Part shown: in pieces, positions 1 through 12,403 of the stretch
How positions within the stretch are numbered: the stretch's first letter is position 1
Layout: each line of letters opens with the position of its first letter
NCBI GenBank assembly: GCA_019915135.1
Contig: JAHLMK010000019.1
Span: 372,001 to 436,000 of the forward strand
DNA: 64,000 nt
Source: Strobilurus pachycystidiatus
Lineage: Eukaryota > Basidiomycota > Agaricomycetes > Agaricales > Physalacriaceae
Direction of reading: 5' to 3'
Translations under genes and position numbers: made by a program
Notes under the pieces: model-generated
The model's database searches: none
What the model was told of the DNA's origin: nothing
What the model saw: the letters and a program-made list of their open reading frames with translations, nothing else

Positions 1-63
1 CGTTGAGCTTTCAATCTTCACCCAAAACCTCCTTTTCTTGAACTCTACTATCTCGAGCTCGTC

Positions 64-389
64 ATGTCGGCTACACAGGCACCACCTTTTACTTGGAAGG
101 CTGGCGAAACATATAGGGCCGGGCGCACAGTATCATTCGATATCGGCCAACTTCAATACCACTTTCAGTGCCTCAAAACCCGTGTGTACCCTTTCTACCA
201 CTCGTTGATATACGTCAGCTTACTTTCTACGCAGATCTCGCCTCAGAGGGGAATAAGGTATAATTCAGTGCAATGTTTAGTACTCGGCTTCAGCTCATAG
301 ACACGGCTATCAAACAGCCTAAGGATCCGAACGATGCCGAACAAACAGAGCATTGGAAGTTCATGGCTCCACCGGGCGGTAGTCTATGA
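64..389 (+). CDS. Small chitin-binding (CBM5/12-like) protein
   Basis: Two exons (64-181 and 301-389) joined over a 119 bp intron give a protein of 68 residues. The splice completes a His codon and carries the frame to a TGA at 387. The N-terminal half has the CBM5/12-type pattern W-x2-G-x2-Y-x2-G-x2-V followed by Y-x-F-x-C and, after the splice, H-x-A and a C-terminal HWK. That family binds chitin or other polysaccharides and often occurs in basidiomycetes as free-standing short proteins. No signal peptide is visible, so the location is unclear. The start is the first ATG of the open frame. A longer intron or an extra upstream exon cannot be excluded; the family call is by pattern only. Confidence 0.5.
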
Positions 390-1086
390 GATCTGACCCT
401 CCAAGTTTTTCTTGCGTCTTTCACCTACTCCGCCTATATCTTCCGAGTCGCACTATAGTTATAAAGCATGCGTTTGTAAGCACTACACTACTAGTAATTA
501 TTGTGTTCATTGAAATTCATATGCACTTTGATGTCGAGAGCAAGATTACTTACCCTGTTGCCGAACTACGAAGTCCCTCTGTCGGAGTCTGCGGCATACA
601 AGCGGCATATAGAGTCAATTTGCGCCGTGCGGATATTGATGCCCGTATTGTTGCTCAACAGAAGTGCAAAGGCGTGGTTGGGCTGGTGCGAGCCTGAGTT
701 TCTATCAAGATGAGTCATTTGGGGTCATTCTCATCGTGGGGCGCAGTATCTCGAAGTGCGGAATTTGCATTGCTAAGCAAGGGCGAAGAAAGTGAGAAGG
801 AAAGTTGGTAACCAGGCATGTTGCGGGACTAGCATGATGGCGGGCAGGCGCGTCCTGTGCAGCGTAGAATTGGCGCGGAATATTGACCGACTAGTAACGG
901 CGAGCAATTCCGATGGACAATTCTTGACATAGGCTAGCCTCGGTTCGAGTTGAGCAAATGAAAGCGACTATCACATTTGATCCGCGTTCCGGATCGAGAG
1001 AAGCAGCGGCACAGCCACGATGTAATACTTTGACCGTAACGTTGACCACGTCGAGCTCAACGCCGCGCACGGTGACCAGCCAGCGC
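390..1086. other. Intergenic stretch upstream of CCH1
   Basis: No convincing gene is seen here. An open frame that runs into CCH1 begins at an ATG at 958, but the residues before position 1087 look like translated leader rather than conserved protein. Confidence 0.4.
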
Positions 1087-4000
1087 ATGGACGCCGCCGA
1101 CCAGTTTCTTCAGCATCCACCGATTCCGCGCACCTCGTCGTCGTCCGCCATATCGGCACCCCCTTCCCCGTCCGACAGTGTTTCTCGCCGACGCAGCTGG
1201 GGCAAGGTGGAAGCAGGGCAGGACCCCCTACAAGGATTCGACTTACGCTCTTTTCAACACAACCAGGACCAGCCTGCAGTATACACAGTCAACGACGATC
1301 CTTTCGACTCGGATGATACCGACCCACCCTACAACTCTTACTCCTCCTACACCAACATGTATTCGTCCACCCAGGCGGGCCCGTCGTCGGCCTCGCTCAT
1401 ACGGCAGGCTGAGTCTGCCAGCAACGGCGGCGGCGCAGAGGACGAGGTCAGGCTGACGTCGAGGCAGAGCGGGCAGTGGTCCGAACACGATCCAGAGCAG
1501 GCCACTTCGCGGGTACGACGCCGCACCGTGCGTTACAGCGCGTCGCCGTCGCCGTTGAAGACAACGGGAACCGCCATAAAAAGCGTCTCCCAGAACATCC
1601 GCCGAATGTCACTGCGCGTCGTCAACCTTGCCGGGTCTGGCTTGGAACGCCTCGACGGCGGCGACGACGAGCGCTATGAGGCGGGCCCCGACGCAGAGGA
1701 CGAGCTGCCGGATCTGACTCAACGACTTCCGATCCGAGGTCGGACAATATGCTGTCTGGGGCCCCAGAGCAGGATCCGGCTTGCGTTGTATCGAGCATTG
1801 GTATACCCGTGCGCAGCTTCCATTTTCACATCGGGTTTTGCAAAACTTAGCCGGACAACAGATGGACGGAAGCCTTTATCTTATTACTGATCATCATCAA
1901 CGCAGTCGTGCTGACAATACAGGCGTCTTCCTCCCTTACCATACCAGAGGACGGCGACCCACCACCTCGCATTCATGGCTACTTTCACATGTGGGAGGAT
2001 TATGTTTTATTTGTCTTGTTTATTATATTTACGTGCGTATATGGCTGTATCTCATGCACCAGCTGAACATCTTCCTAGGCTAGAAGCTTTTGCTCGCATA
2101 TGTGTTTCCGGTTTCCTATTCGACCCCGAGGTCCCCGCCTCGTCCATCTTCTACATCTTTTCAACACGCGCCGAACCCTCTGGAACCAACGTGGACCCCA
2201 CCATGGACCCATCGCTCAAACGTCAATTTTCCATAACCCAGAAGATCCGTCGGATGAACAGTAACATGATGCGACCATTCATTCTTTCCTCCAGCTCTAC
2301 CACCGTCGACGACCACCAGGGTCCCTTACATCAGGTCAAGGAAAAGGCGAAACACGCGGCCCAACTCTCCCAATCACTGGCGCAAGACGTCAAAAACACC
2401 ACTCTTTTATCTAGGATGAATCCTTTTCAACCCTCAGAAAAGTCCGATTACGTTCACCTGCCCTTTCGCCTTAGTCTCGAGGAGCAGCATAGCAAGACGC
2501 ACCGTAATGTCCCGTATCTACGCCACAGCTGGAGTCGCATCGATTTTGTCGCTATCTGTGGATTCTGGATATCGTTCATCTTGGCGACCACTGGCGTGGA
2601 ACAAGGCTCACGGCATATAGGGATCTTCAGGGCCATGAGTGTCATCCGCACTGCCAGGCTTCTGGCTATCACTTCCGGTACAACGGTGAGCGCATCTATA
2701 CACTGTTTCGGATTTTGGGTGGCGTACTGAGACGTGATTCAGACCATTATGCATTCGCTCAAGACAGCCAGACCGTTACTGGCAAGCGTTGCATACTTTG
2801 TGCTGTTTGCTATGATTCTCTTTTCGTCAGTGCTTTTGACGTGTCTCAGGATTTCGGTTACTGATCTCGCAAATTCTATCCAGTATCATCGGCATCCAAT
2901 CATTCAAAGGCTCGATGCGTCGCATGTGCTACCTGAGTCCCACTTTGGGCGAAGATGAAATCGCCATTGACTCCCAGTTCTGCGGCGGTTACATTGATCC
3001 GGACGACTTCACGACGAGGTCCTATATCCAACTGGATGGCACCAATGCGGACGATACCAAAGGCTACGTCTGCCCACTTGGGCAAGTCTGCAAGGTATGG
3101 CATGGATGTTAGTATTTTCCTTTCGCCGACTCATATCTCTTTAGGAAGCCGAGAATCCTCAGAACAACGTCGAGAGTTTCGACACCATATACTATGCTGC
3201 CCTCCAGGTTGTTGTCGTTGCCTCTGCCAATGGGGTAAGTCGCGCTGTTCCTGTCGCCATAATTGATCCTCTGACGCGCATTTAGTGGGCTCCTCTAATG
3301 TACGCGATGATTGACTCCGAGTACTTCGTCTCGTGCTTGTTCTTCATCATATGCGTGATCGTCCTGAACTTCTGGTTGATCAACTTGTTCGTGGCAGTGA
3401 TCACGAACACATTCTCTGCTATCAGGAAAGAGACAAGCAAAAGTGCTTTTGGTGCCGGAACGTAAGTTTTATCTGTTGTACTACCGATCGAAGAACGAAC
3501 TCAACAAGATTGAGACAGGACGGCGCTTACTGACGAACAAGACGATGGCTGGACAACCAACGATCCGCGACACAAACCAAGGGAAAACCTCGCCAAAGTG
3601 ATATGGGAGCACACCCGATGGTGCTGGGTGCTTCTCGCCCTCGCCTCCCTGACTCTCCAAGCGACCAGGAACACCAACCTCAGCGATTTTCACACATACC
3701 TTCTGTTCTACGGCGAATTGGCCATCACCTTCGCGTTCGATGTGGAGATCCTGCTACGCATCTTGGCCGCGCTACCGGATTGGCGGGACTTTTTCAAGCA
3801 CGCGCAGAACGATTTGGATCTGTTTCTGGCGATTGGGTGCAGCATCATACAGATTCCGGTCATCAGGGATTCGAGCGTGTATCCGTGGTTGACGATCTTG
3901 CAACTCATGCGCTTCTACCGTGTTATCCTTGAAGTACCTCGTATGCGTCCTCTCTTGGTCAGTGCCCTCCGCTTGATCGAATCGGTGCTGAGACCTTTTA

Positions 4001-7000
4001 CTGCAGCTCACTGTCTTCGGAAACATGTATGGTCTGGCGAACATGACGCTTTTTTTGCTCACAGTCAACTTCTTGGCGGCATTGGTCGCTGTTCAGCTGC
4101 TAAGGGGAGACTATTCCGCCGACGATGACGTGAACTTTGCGAATCTCTACAACGCATTCTTGGCTGTCTATCAAGTGTTCTCCTCTGAGAATTGGACCGA
4201 TGTCCTGTATGGGGCGAGCGCTGCAGAACGAATACAGGGCCAGACAGTCGTAGCGGTGCTGTTCATCTCACTGTGGATGCTGTTCGCGAACTGTGAGTAT
4301 CGGCTTGCTTGACGTCCTCGAAAGGGCGCTTATTTTCTCCAGTCATCGTCTTACAGATGTTCATTGCTGTCATCAACGAAAATTTCGATGTTGCGGAGGA
4401 GTCCAAGAAGAGCAAGCAGGTTACCGACTATTACGCCACTACTCACGTCCCGGAGACTAGCTCGGGGTGGTTGCGCAAGTTGAATCCGTATCGATGGGTA
4501 AAGGCCAATCCCGTCAAGGTTAAGGTCGAGAATCTACCGTCGAATCTTATCCTGCCGATGCAGAAGTCACTTGTTCAGGATTACAGTGCTCCTCGAGGAA
4601 TGATGTTGCCGTCAACAGTACGTGTTATCTTCGTTCATCTTTCAGTTGGGACTAAGTTTGTAGCCCACACGTTCGGGTGCAGTCCAGGGCGCTAGGCACT
4701 TTGCTAGCAAGTCGTTGGGCACGTTACATCGCCTGTACGCCGGAACTCCCCAAACGGAAGAGGTCCCATTGGCTACCCTCAAATCTTACGGACGAGAAGA
4801 CCAGGATCCGGAGGACGAGGAAACTGAACGTCATCTGTGGGTTCCCTCTCATGCCCCCGCAATTACTATGCTAATTCGTTGGATTCAGTGAGTTGATAGC
4901 TTCCCTCAACACGGATACTGCGACCATTGGGGACATCAACGATGCCATGTATGAGCGACGCGCACAGAGAGCCGACTTTATTCGCGACCATCCCACTTAC
5001 GACAAGACGTTTTGGATATTCTCACAGAACAACATCCTACGGAAAGCATGTCAAAAACTCGTCATGCCAGCGCATGGAGAGCGAATCTTCGGTACACCCC
5101 AATCTCCAGTTGCCCACACCGTCTTTCAAACTCTTCTCTGTGCCACCGTCATGGCCGGTATAGTTGTTGAGATCATCGCAACGCCGTTATACAGGCGTAA
5201 TTATATCATCGAAAATGGGGTCAGCCGATGGGCTTGGTTTGACATCGCCGAGCTAAGCTTTGGCTTTACGCTACTTGCGGAATTCGTTATCAAGATCGTG
5301 GCCGATGGATTCGTCTTTGCGCCAAATGCCTACGTCCGGAGTATCTGGAACATCATTGATTTCATGATCTTGGCTGGCTTGCTGGTCAACGTGATCACGG
5401 GTCTGCTCTTCATTGGCGGACTCAGTCGGATCACGCGCTCGCTCAAGGCCCTTCGCGTACTGCGTTTCATCACCATATTCGACGCAACTAGGAAATCGTT
5501 CCAATCGCTCATCATCTCAGGGGCGTCACGTATTCTTGATGCCGCCGTGCTCGCTATCCTTTACATGATTCCGTACGCTGTGTGGGGACAGAATCTTTTC
5601 GCCGGCAAGATGAATCTGTGCAACGATGAGGACGTGACGGGGCAGACGGAGTGTATGTACGAGTACACGACTTCCGTGTTCGATGACGCTTTCGGGTTTG
5701 TGGCACCGCGGGCATGGGACAACCCGTCTCCGTCTACGACGTTTTCGTTCGACAACTTCAAATCCTCGTTGCTAATCTTGTTCGAGATTGTGTCGTTGGA
5801 GGGTTGGATCGATGTCATGTTCGTTGGGACGGCCATTACGTCGGCGAATTTGCAGCCATCTACGAATGCGCACCCGGTCAATGCGATCTTCTTCGTGGTG
5901 TACAACTTGCTTGGCGGTGTCATCATCCTAACGCTTTTCGTTTCGTACGTCTTCTTGCTGCATTCGTTGGACAATCCTTATTCACTCTGCCTGCAGTATC
6001 ATCATCGGAAATTTCAAGTCAAAGACTGGAACAGCTTTTTTGACTCAGACCCAACGAGAGTGGATTGATCTGAAAAAGCTCATCACTCGCCAGCGTCCGT
6101 CAAAGCGGCCAACAAAGCGCCCGACATGGAGCGTACGAGCTTGGTGTTTCGACAGAGCTGTCCACAAACATGGCTGGTGGGCGCGCGTCATGCTAGTATT
6201 GTATGTGCTGCATATCATAGCGCTCATGTGAGTTTCGGCAACATAGTCTTCGCTCGTTGATGATACTAATCTGCTGTTAGGACTCAGACCTACACGACTC
6301 AGAATATCGGAGACACTCTCAGAAGTGAGTGTACTCACTGCGTTTCATGCATGATTGTCACTGACGTCCCCCGCAGACGACTTCTTCTTAGGCTTGACTT
6401 TCGTATTCATTCTCGATGTGATCATTCGGCTCTTCGGACTCGGTTGGCGAAGTTTCCGCGCCAATGGCTGGAATATCTTCGACATCATTTCTTCGACTGG
6501 CAGCCTGGTCACGACGATTATTGTGCGCTTTTCCGACAGCGGATTCCTAGTGCAGCAACTTCAGAAGCTGTTCCTTGTGAGCATAGCCTTCAAATTGGTA
6601 CAACGGACGAACAGTCTCAATAAACTGTTCAAAACCGTTATGTTCGTGTTTCGTCGAAGGCGTCCTTTGATTTACTCATTTTGTCTTCATGCAGGGCGAG
6701 TCTCAACGCCATTCTGAACCTGTTGATATTATGGCTCATCTTCTTCGGCTTCTTTGCGATCCTCTTTGTCGAGGTTTTCGGATTAACGAAATTGGGTCCC
6801 GCTGAAACCAGGACACAGAACTACAACTCGGTTGCCAACGCCCTGGTGATGTTGGCGTTCATGAGTACTGGGTTCGTATCAAAGTGTCACCGATCCATAT
6901 ATGGTACTGACTTTTGGTTCAGTGAAGGATGGAATGAGTACATGCACGACTAGTATGTCAATTCCATTTTGAGGGCAGTTTCCCGTCTTGACTTTACGCA

Positions 7001-8425
7001 GTGCCCTCGTGTATCCACGGTGCACTAATTCATCTGGAGACCACACCGACTCGGACTGTGGCAGTGTCGGGTGGGCGTTCACACTGTTCATTGCATGGAA
7101 CGTTCTCAGCATGGTATGTTCATTGTCGTTCTCATACCTTGAGATTGACATCGTTTCCAGTACATCTTCGTCAACCTGTTTACTGGTGTGGTCGTCGACA
7201 ATTTCTCTTACGTGTTTCAGTCATCTGGAGGAGCCAAGTCTATCACCAGAGAGCAGATGCGGGCGTTCAAGAAGGTTTGGGCGGAGTTTGCCAACCCAAA
7301 GACGGGATATTTGGAGCGCAATCGTTTCGCTGCTTTCTTCTCGGTCAGTTGCATGGTCTTTCGAAACTTCATAAACTAATAATGTCTTCAAATCCACAGA
7401 AACTCAGCGGGGTTTTCGAGGTCCGAATCTATCCCATTGAATATAGCATTCCGAACATCATGAACGCGGCAAGGGTGACATCCGATTCCGACTACACATG
7501 GCCTACAAACGAGCACAGCGGCCTCGACCTGCAGAAGCTTTCGAGGGTTCTGGACAGTATCGATTTCAATGCTGCCAGAAAGCGTCGGGCTATTTACAGT
7601 CGCTTGTACCATGAGGCCAGCGTCACCCACAATGGATTAGGTATATCATTCACTGGTATGTTGACGTTGCTCGCACATCATAAACTCATCGTCGACCATG
7701 AGGCCCTTGTGTAAGTCCACTGTGTTCTCCTCAAAGATATTACTCACCGAGCTTTAGTCTCCATGATCTCGTCGCGCGCACGAGGACAAACAAACTTGTC
7801 ACGGATCTCGTCAATTTGGATCGTGTACGCTCCCTTCTGAAGACGATATCCCACCGTCGGCGTTTCCTAGCGCACATGGAGCGAAAGCGGCAATCTAGAT
7901 TTTCTGCTCAAGGTATGGAAGGACCCATGCCCGTCAAACGCGACTGACATCCATAACTAAACAGACATTCCTTCCATCATCGTTGATACTCTGCCCGTCA
8001 CACCGCCGATGTCCACACGGGACATTGCTTCTCTAGGCGATGGCAGTCCGTCTCTGCCTGGGACTCCGACCCCAAATCAAAGATACTTTGCGCCGGATGT
8101 ATCCCTTGCCTCAGACATGAGCCCAGGAAAGGGTCTCCAGAGAAGCGGCCGACGAATCAGCGATATCAGCATGTTGGGTACCGCAGACTTGGGTTTCAAG
8201 CTACCGTACGCCCACTTTAAAACCCTCAGTCCCGACTTGACTACAGTTCTTTGCAGGCGGGCATCAATATCAGACGACGACCCGGACGGCGTGTTCTCGT
8301 CACCATCTATACAAAACTCTATGTGGGGCGGTAAGTCTGATGGGCTCTCTGATGCGCTCGCGACATTTCTGATACGAATGGTAGATCTAATGTCAGAGGC
8401 TGTGAAAGAGGAGGAGAATCGCTGA
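1087..8425 (+). CDS. CCH1: Voltage-gated calcium channel alpha-1 subunit Cch1
   Basis: A gene of some twenty exons encoding about 2,000 residues, the pore subunit of the fungal high-affinity Ca2+ influx system, which works in the plasma membrane with Mid1. A Ser-rich cytosolic N-terminus is followed by four six-helix repeats. Pore loops are visible in order: SANGW (split by an intron near 3234), SSENW near 4187, SLEGW near 5800 and STGEGW (split near 6870), giving an N-E-E-E ring. A basic S4 helix is clear in repeat III ([11 protein letters not shown], near 5440). After repeat IV comes a long cytosolic tail ending in EEENR and TGA. Checked splices include 1809-1861, 2033-2078 and 2686-2742. 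I chose the ATG at 1087; an in-frame ATG at 958 would add 43 residues. The frame is intact throughout. Confidence 0.93.
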
Positions 8426-10132
8426 TGTTGTACTCACGTTGTACTAATATATACTTTCCTTTGGACTATTATCTCATATGGACGGTTGGCTTTGCCCTAG
8501 ACTAGCATTTGTACATTATCTACCATGCATATTACCTTATGAAGACGTACCAACTGTAGTATACGATGGACTATAGAGTCGACACAAATATACTTGCTCG
8601 AAAATCAAACTCTTCGAAACAATATACACTTGAGGGCCGGCACGGTCTATTTCCCGACATCCATTAGTGATGGCTCTCGGCTCTCACCACATCATATGCC
8701 GCGCTGTGCGATAAGTATACAAATCTATCAGACGACCAACGACCGTCCACTCGGCTAGCCAACCATTGATGGACTTTGAATCGGAGTGTACCTTCCATTC
8801 ATTCGCCTAAGGGCTATAGCTAGCGGCCAGCAACGGAATGGATCATGATCCCACCTAACATTGGAATCACAAAATGACGTTCGGTGCCTCGTACGTTGGA
8901 TGTAGCCTCTCTGTGGAAACCTCGCGTGGCGCAGCAGAAAGATGTCCAAGTGCGACGTCGATAGGTAGGTTCTTTTCGCACAGTAAGTGTGCATGCCCGT
9001 TCATGCTACGCAATGGAATTGAAAGCGTATGGACTTACGAGTTGCTCAGATGGCTTATTACTGTCAGATCTCGCACACTGTCAAACTAACACGCAAGCGC
9101 ATATCTCCGAAACCTTCTTCCCGATCATGCTCTCGCGGACGTGCTCTCCCTGCGCGAAACCGCACATTCAATGACTGCGTTCTTTCCTCAATACTCCGAT
9201 ATTTTGATTGACGTGTTGTAGCAGTACGCGTGTATGTACAGAGGCGATCGCGCCGCCGCGATTGGGCCCTACTACTGATACTAGTGGCTTCCGCATCAAA
9301 TGTGTGTACAGAGTACTAAGTACACCAATACAGATGTGCCGAGCCTACGATGCACCAAGTTAAGTAAGTATCTGTGATTTTCGGCTGCTTTCCGAGATAA
9401 TTGTAAATTGTTCACACGATGCTATCGCTAGGGCCGCTAGGTTGACTCCAGTTGACTCGGGACAGTTGAAAGTGCGAGAAGGCTCGTTCCACTGAACATC
9501 CCTTAGGAAATCGGTTGTCGTTACAGCGACTGCAGGCGCTTGATATTATCAACAAAGTAAGATCGCATCTTGCTCAATTCGAGATCACTACGTTACTGTG
9601 AACATGACCATAACTAACGGCCCGATTTGCTTGTTCTGTCAGAAAAGGTAGCGTACAGAAAGTTTTCCGACTTGAGATGTCACCGGCATACGGAACACTC
9701 ATTCTGTCGGTAGCAGCCGGCTATTGATCTATAGCGTCCACGATCACACCAAGTCTACGATCGTCGATTGCATAACGCGAACGTAACACAGTTTCACTTC
9801 CGGGTACTACTCATGTCTGCGGAGTAGAGGGGAAATGGCGCCGTCGGCGTGTTTCGTTATACAAAGACCTGGAGATCCAACATGTGTCCCTGCTATCGGA
9901 ACTTACAAGTCACCGACCTCCTGGGCCACCATCATGTGAGCGTGTGTTCTACCATGGAATTGTCGTGCGTTTCTGCTTCTGTTCTCTGCTCTCATCGAAT
10001 TCACGCGTGTGTAGACATGTACGGTGATCACTTCGGAAACCAGAATCTGATCTTGAACTTTGCAGCTCCTCTTCAATTGTGGGTTTTTATAATGGCATCT
10101 ACACCTGGAAGATGAATTTGACGCACTTTCCC
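8426..10132. other. Gene-poor interval between CCH1 and methyltransferase gene
   Basis: About 1.7 kb with only short, unrelated open frames and no repeat I could define. It should hold the CCH1 terminator and the promoter of the gene at 10133, and possibly a short first exon of that gene that I could not identify. Confidence 0.35.
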
Positions 10133-10890
10133 ATGTCTTTGCTCAAAGTACCCCTCATACTCTCTGACGCCGTTGGCATGCGAATCACTGGCAAGCCACC
10201 GAATGTAGAGCTTCCGCGAGAGCAGCATATCATCCCTGACTGGAGGGAACGTTTCCTAAAGAGTCTTGCGTGGCCTTGCGTATTTCTACGCGTAAGTTTG
10301 CACTCAGAATCATTCGATGAAACTGAATTTTTTCTCAGATAATCTCATGGGGCGCGGGATTCATCGAGACCGTCGTGATTGTTGCTGCTCACAGTCCATC
10401 TACCCCTCTTGCGCGCTACATCTTGTCTTCCCTGACGTTCCACCAGCATACTATGCAGGGAATATCCATCACGCCTCTGTTCCTTCTCGGCAATCTCTTG
10501 ACCCTCCTTGGTACCCTTCTGCGGCTTTACTGCTACCGCACTCTAGGCCGCTTTTTTACGTTCGAGCTGAGCATACAGCGAGACCATCACCTCGTCACTG
10601 AAGGACCGTACGCAATCATCCGCCACCCGAGCTACACCGGGATGATTCTTACGATCCTCGGAGCGCTCTGCAGCCAAATGACAGGGTCTTGGGTCACGCA
10701 GTCGGGGTTGCTGAGCCTTTGGGCAGGGAAGGCAGTTGTGGGGTACTGGCTGGTCGTCTCCGGTGCTGTGATCCTGAGCCTATGCTTGAGGATTCCTATC
10801 GAAGATGAAATGCTACACCGGAAGTTTGGGGATGAGTGGGTTAGATGGAAGACGGCGGTTTCATACTGCCTCGTTCCTTATGTATACTAG
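10133..10890 (+). CDS. Isoprenylcysteine carboxyl methyltransferase-like protein (Ste14/ICMT family)
   Basis: Two exons joined over a short intron just before position 10339. The family methylates the C-terminal prenylated cysteine of CaaX proteins, including Ras/Rho GTPases and, in basidiomycetes, mating pheromones, at the ER membrane. Visible marks are several hydrophobic helices, a GPY...RHPSYTG signature near 10605-10640 and a C-terminal EDEML...FGDEW...W block, which in the family form the cofactor and active-site region. The protein is about 230 residues, usual for the family. An in-frame ATG at 10112 is an alternative start; I prefer 10133 because the paralog at 12106 begins at the equivalent place. 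The substrate cannot be told from sequence. Confidence 0.8.
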
Positions 10891-11373
10891 TGAATCGCGC
10901 GGTAGGTGCCACTGTGATACATTTGAAATTTCCAGAGCTTAACAATAATGAACCTAGAATGGATGAATTGTATCATTATACCGAGGTTCAACTAGTATTA
11001 GGGTATTTGTCCCCACTTACCGTAACTCGTTTCGAGATGACCTACTACTCAGCGGCACCGCCGATCGCCAGGAAGTTCTTACATCTATCAACACATGTTT
11101 GGAGATAATCTTGTTCCTCAGACCGGAGCGTGAACCCATGTATTCACTCGGTGATTATCATTTGGATTACCTGGCATGAGCTTTTCTGAACTGGAGACGG
11201 CGCGAGCCCTTACAAGGATGAACGGTCTGACCCAGCCGCAACGAGATGATCAACGTGCTCATCAACGAGGAGCTCCAGATCACGAGGAAGTTCCATGGAC
11301 TGTCGTTGAAGTTGCGACGCAATGGACACAAAGTTCCAGAATTAGCTCCTCGTCTTTCAACAGATGCAACGGT
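10891..11373. other. Convergent intergenic region between two methyltransferase paralogs
   Basis: The two flanking genes end toward each other here. Only frames antisense to the downstream gene are open, and I see no gene of its own. Confidence 0.5.
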
Positions 11374-12106
11374 TCAGTACACCCCGGGAATCAGCCTATA
11401 CGGTACATCTCTTCTCCATGTCTCCCATTCGGGTCCAAACGCCCTCTTCAACATCTCATCCTCCTTCTTCATTCTTGGAACCACGCCTATCGCTGCCAAA
11501 GCCGTTTGGACGCCCAGGTACACCGCCCACCTCGCAGGCGTCATCACCAAAAGACACCTTGCCCAAGATCCCGGCAACAAGTTGCACATCACGCACCCGA
11601 CAGTGGTGAGCAGCGCGCCTGTGTAACTCGGATGCCGAACGTACGCGTACGGTCCATGTGTGATGAGCGTGTGGTTCTTCCGTACAGACAGCTCAAAGGT
11701 GAAGAACTGCGACAGCGTGCGGTAGCACATCACGCGTATGTACGAGCCCGCGATAAGGGTGGCCCAGCTCAGTACGTACGGCACCGTAAGACGAATATCG
11801 CTAGGCGAGGTGGGCTGTATACTTCCCGGAAGAAGACCCAATATTGCTGGGACTTCGAGCAGGAATACGCATATGAATACGCCCTACAAGGCGTGTCAAC
11901 TGACTTGCTAAACCAGCTTTGTAAAACGGTAATACCCGTGCAGAATTGTGACCGACCTTGTACAGAAATGCGTAGCCTGATGCGACGCGTTCTAAGTCGA
12001 GACCTTCAGGCTCTTTGCGCTCAGACACTGGGGGAGTCGGGTTCGGCGGCGTCAACGTCACGTACATCCCGTACGCAGCCGTCAACGCGAACGGAATTCG
12101 CAACAA
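11374..12106 (-). CDS. Isoprenylcysteine carboxyl methyltransferase-like protein (Ste14/ICMT family), second copy
   Basis: Two exons on the minus strand. Exon 1 runs from the ATG at 12106 to an in-phase GT near 11955; exon 2 starts after a CTTGTAG acceptor near 11890 and continues to the TGA at 11374. It shares its plan with the gene at 10133: a short hydrophobic N-terminus, a proline-rich linker, membrane helices, GPY...RHPSYTG, and a C-terminal EDEML...FGPEW block. The two genes are clear but diverged paralogs in tail-to-tail orientation with an intron in the corresponding place. Role as for the family: methylation of prenylated cysteines at the ER. Whether the copies differ in substrate is unknown. 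Confidence 0.8.
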
Positions 12107-12403
12107 TGAGCCTCTAGCGAGCAGCGTATAGCATAAAACATAACGGAGAATCGAGGACTTACAGGCTCATTGCTCTAGTCAAAAGACCCGTTAATACTTA
12201 CAGAAAAACGTCGTGGTATCGGTTCAAGGAACGATTGCGGACCGATTTATTTCCCATCATGACTTATTCGGGCATGTCTGCGGCATCGCCCCATCGTCGC
12301 GTCATCACCCACTCCGACTGAGAAATCAAAGTTCATTCAGGTTGAATGTCATGTACCACTCCAGTAGGTAAGACCCAGCTAAGCTAAGGTATGCAACGAC
12401 AAA
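12107..12403. other. Intergenic region
   Basis: Promoter side of the minus-strand methyltransferase and the downstream side of the remnant at 12404. Nothing else recognised. Confidence 0.4.

Noticed and set aside
958..1086. Upstream start for CCH1 at 958
   Set aside because: In frame, but the added residues show no conservation signal and the ATG at 1087 has a better context. Kept only as an alternative.
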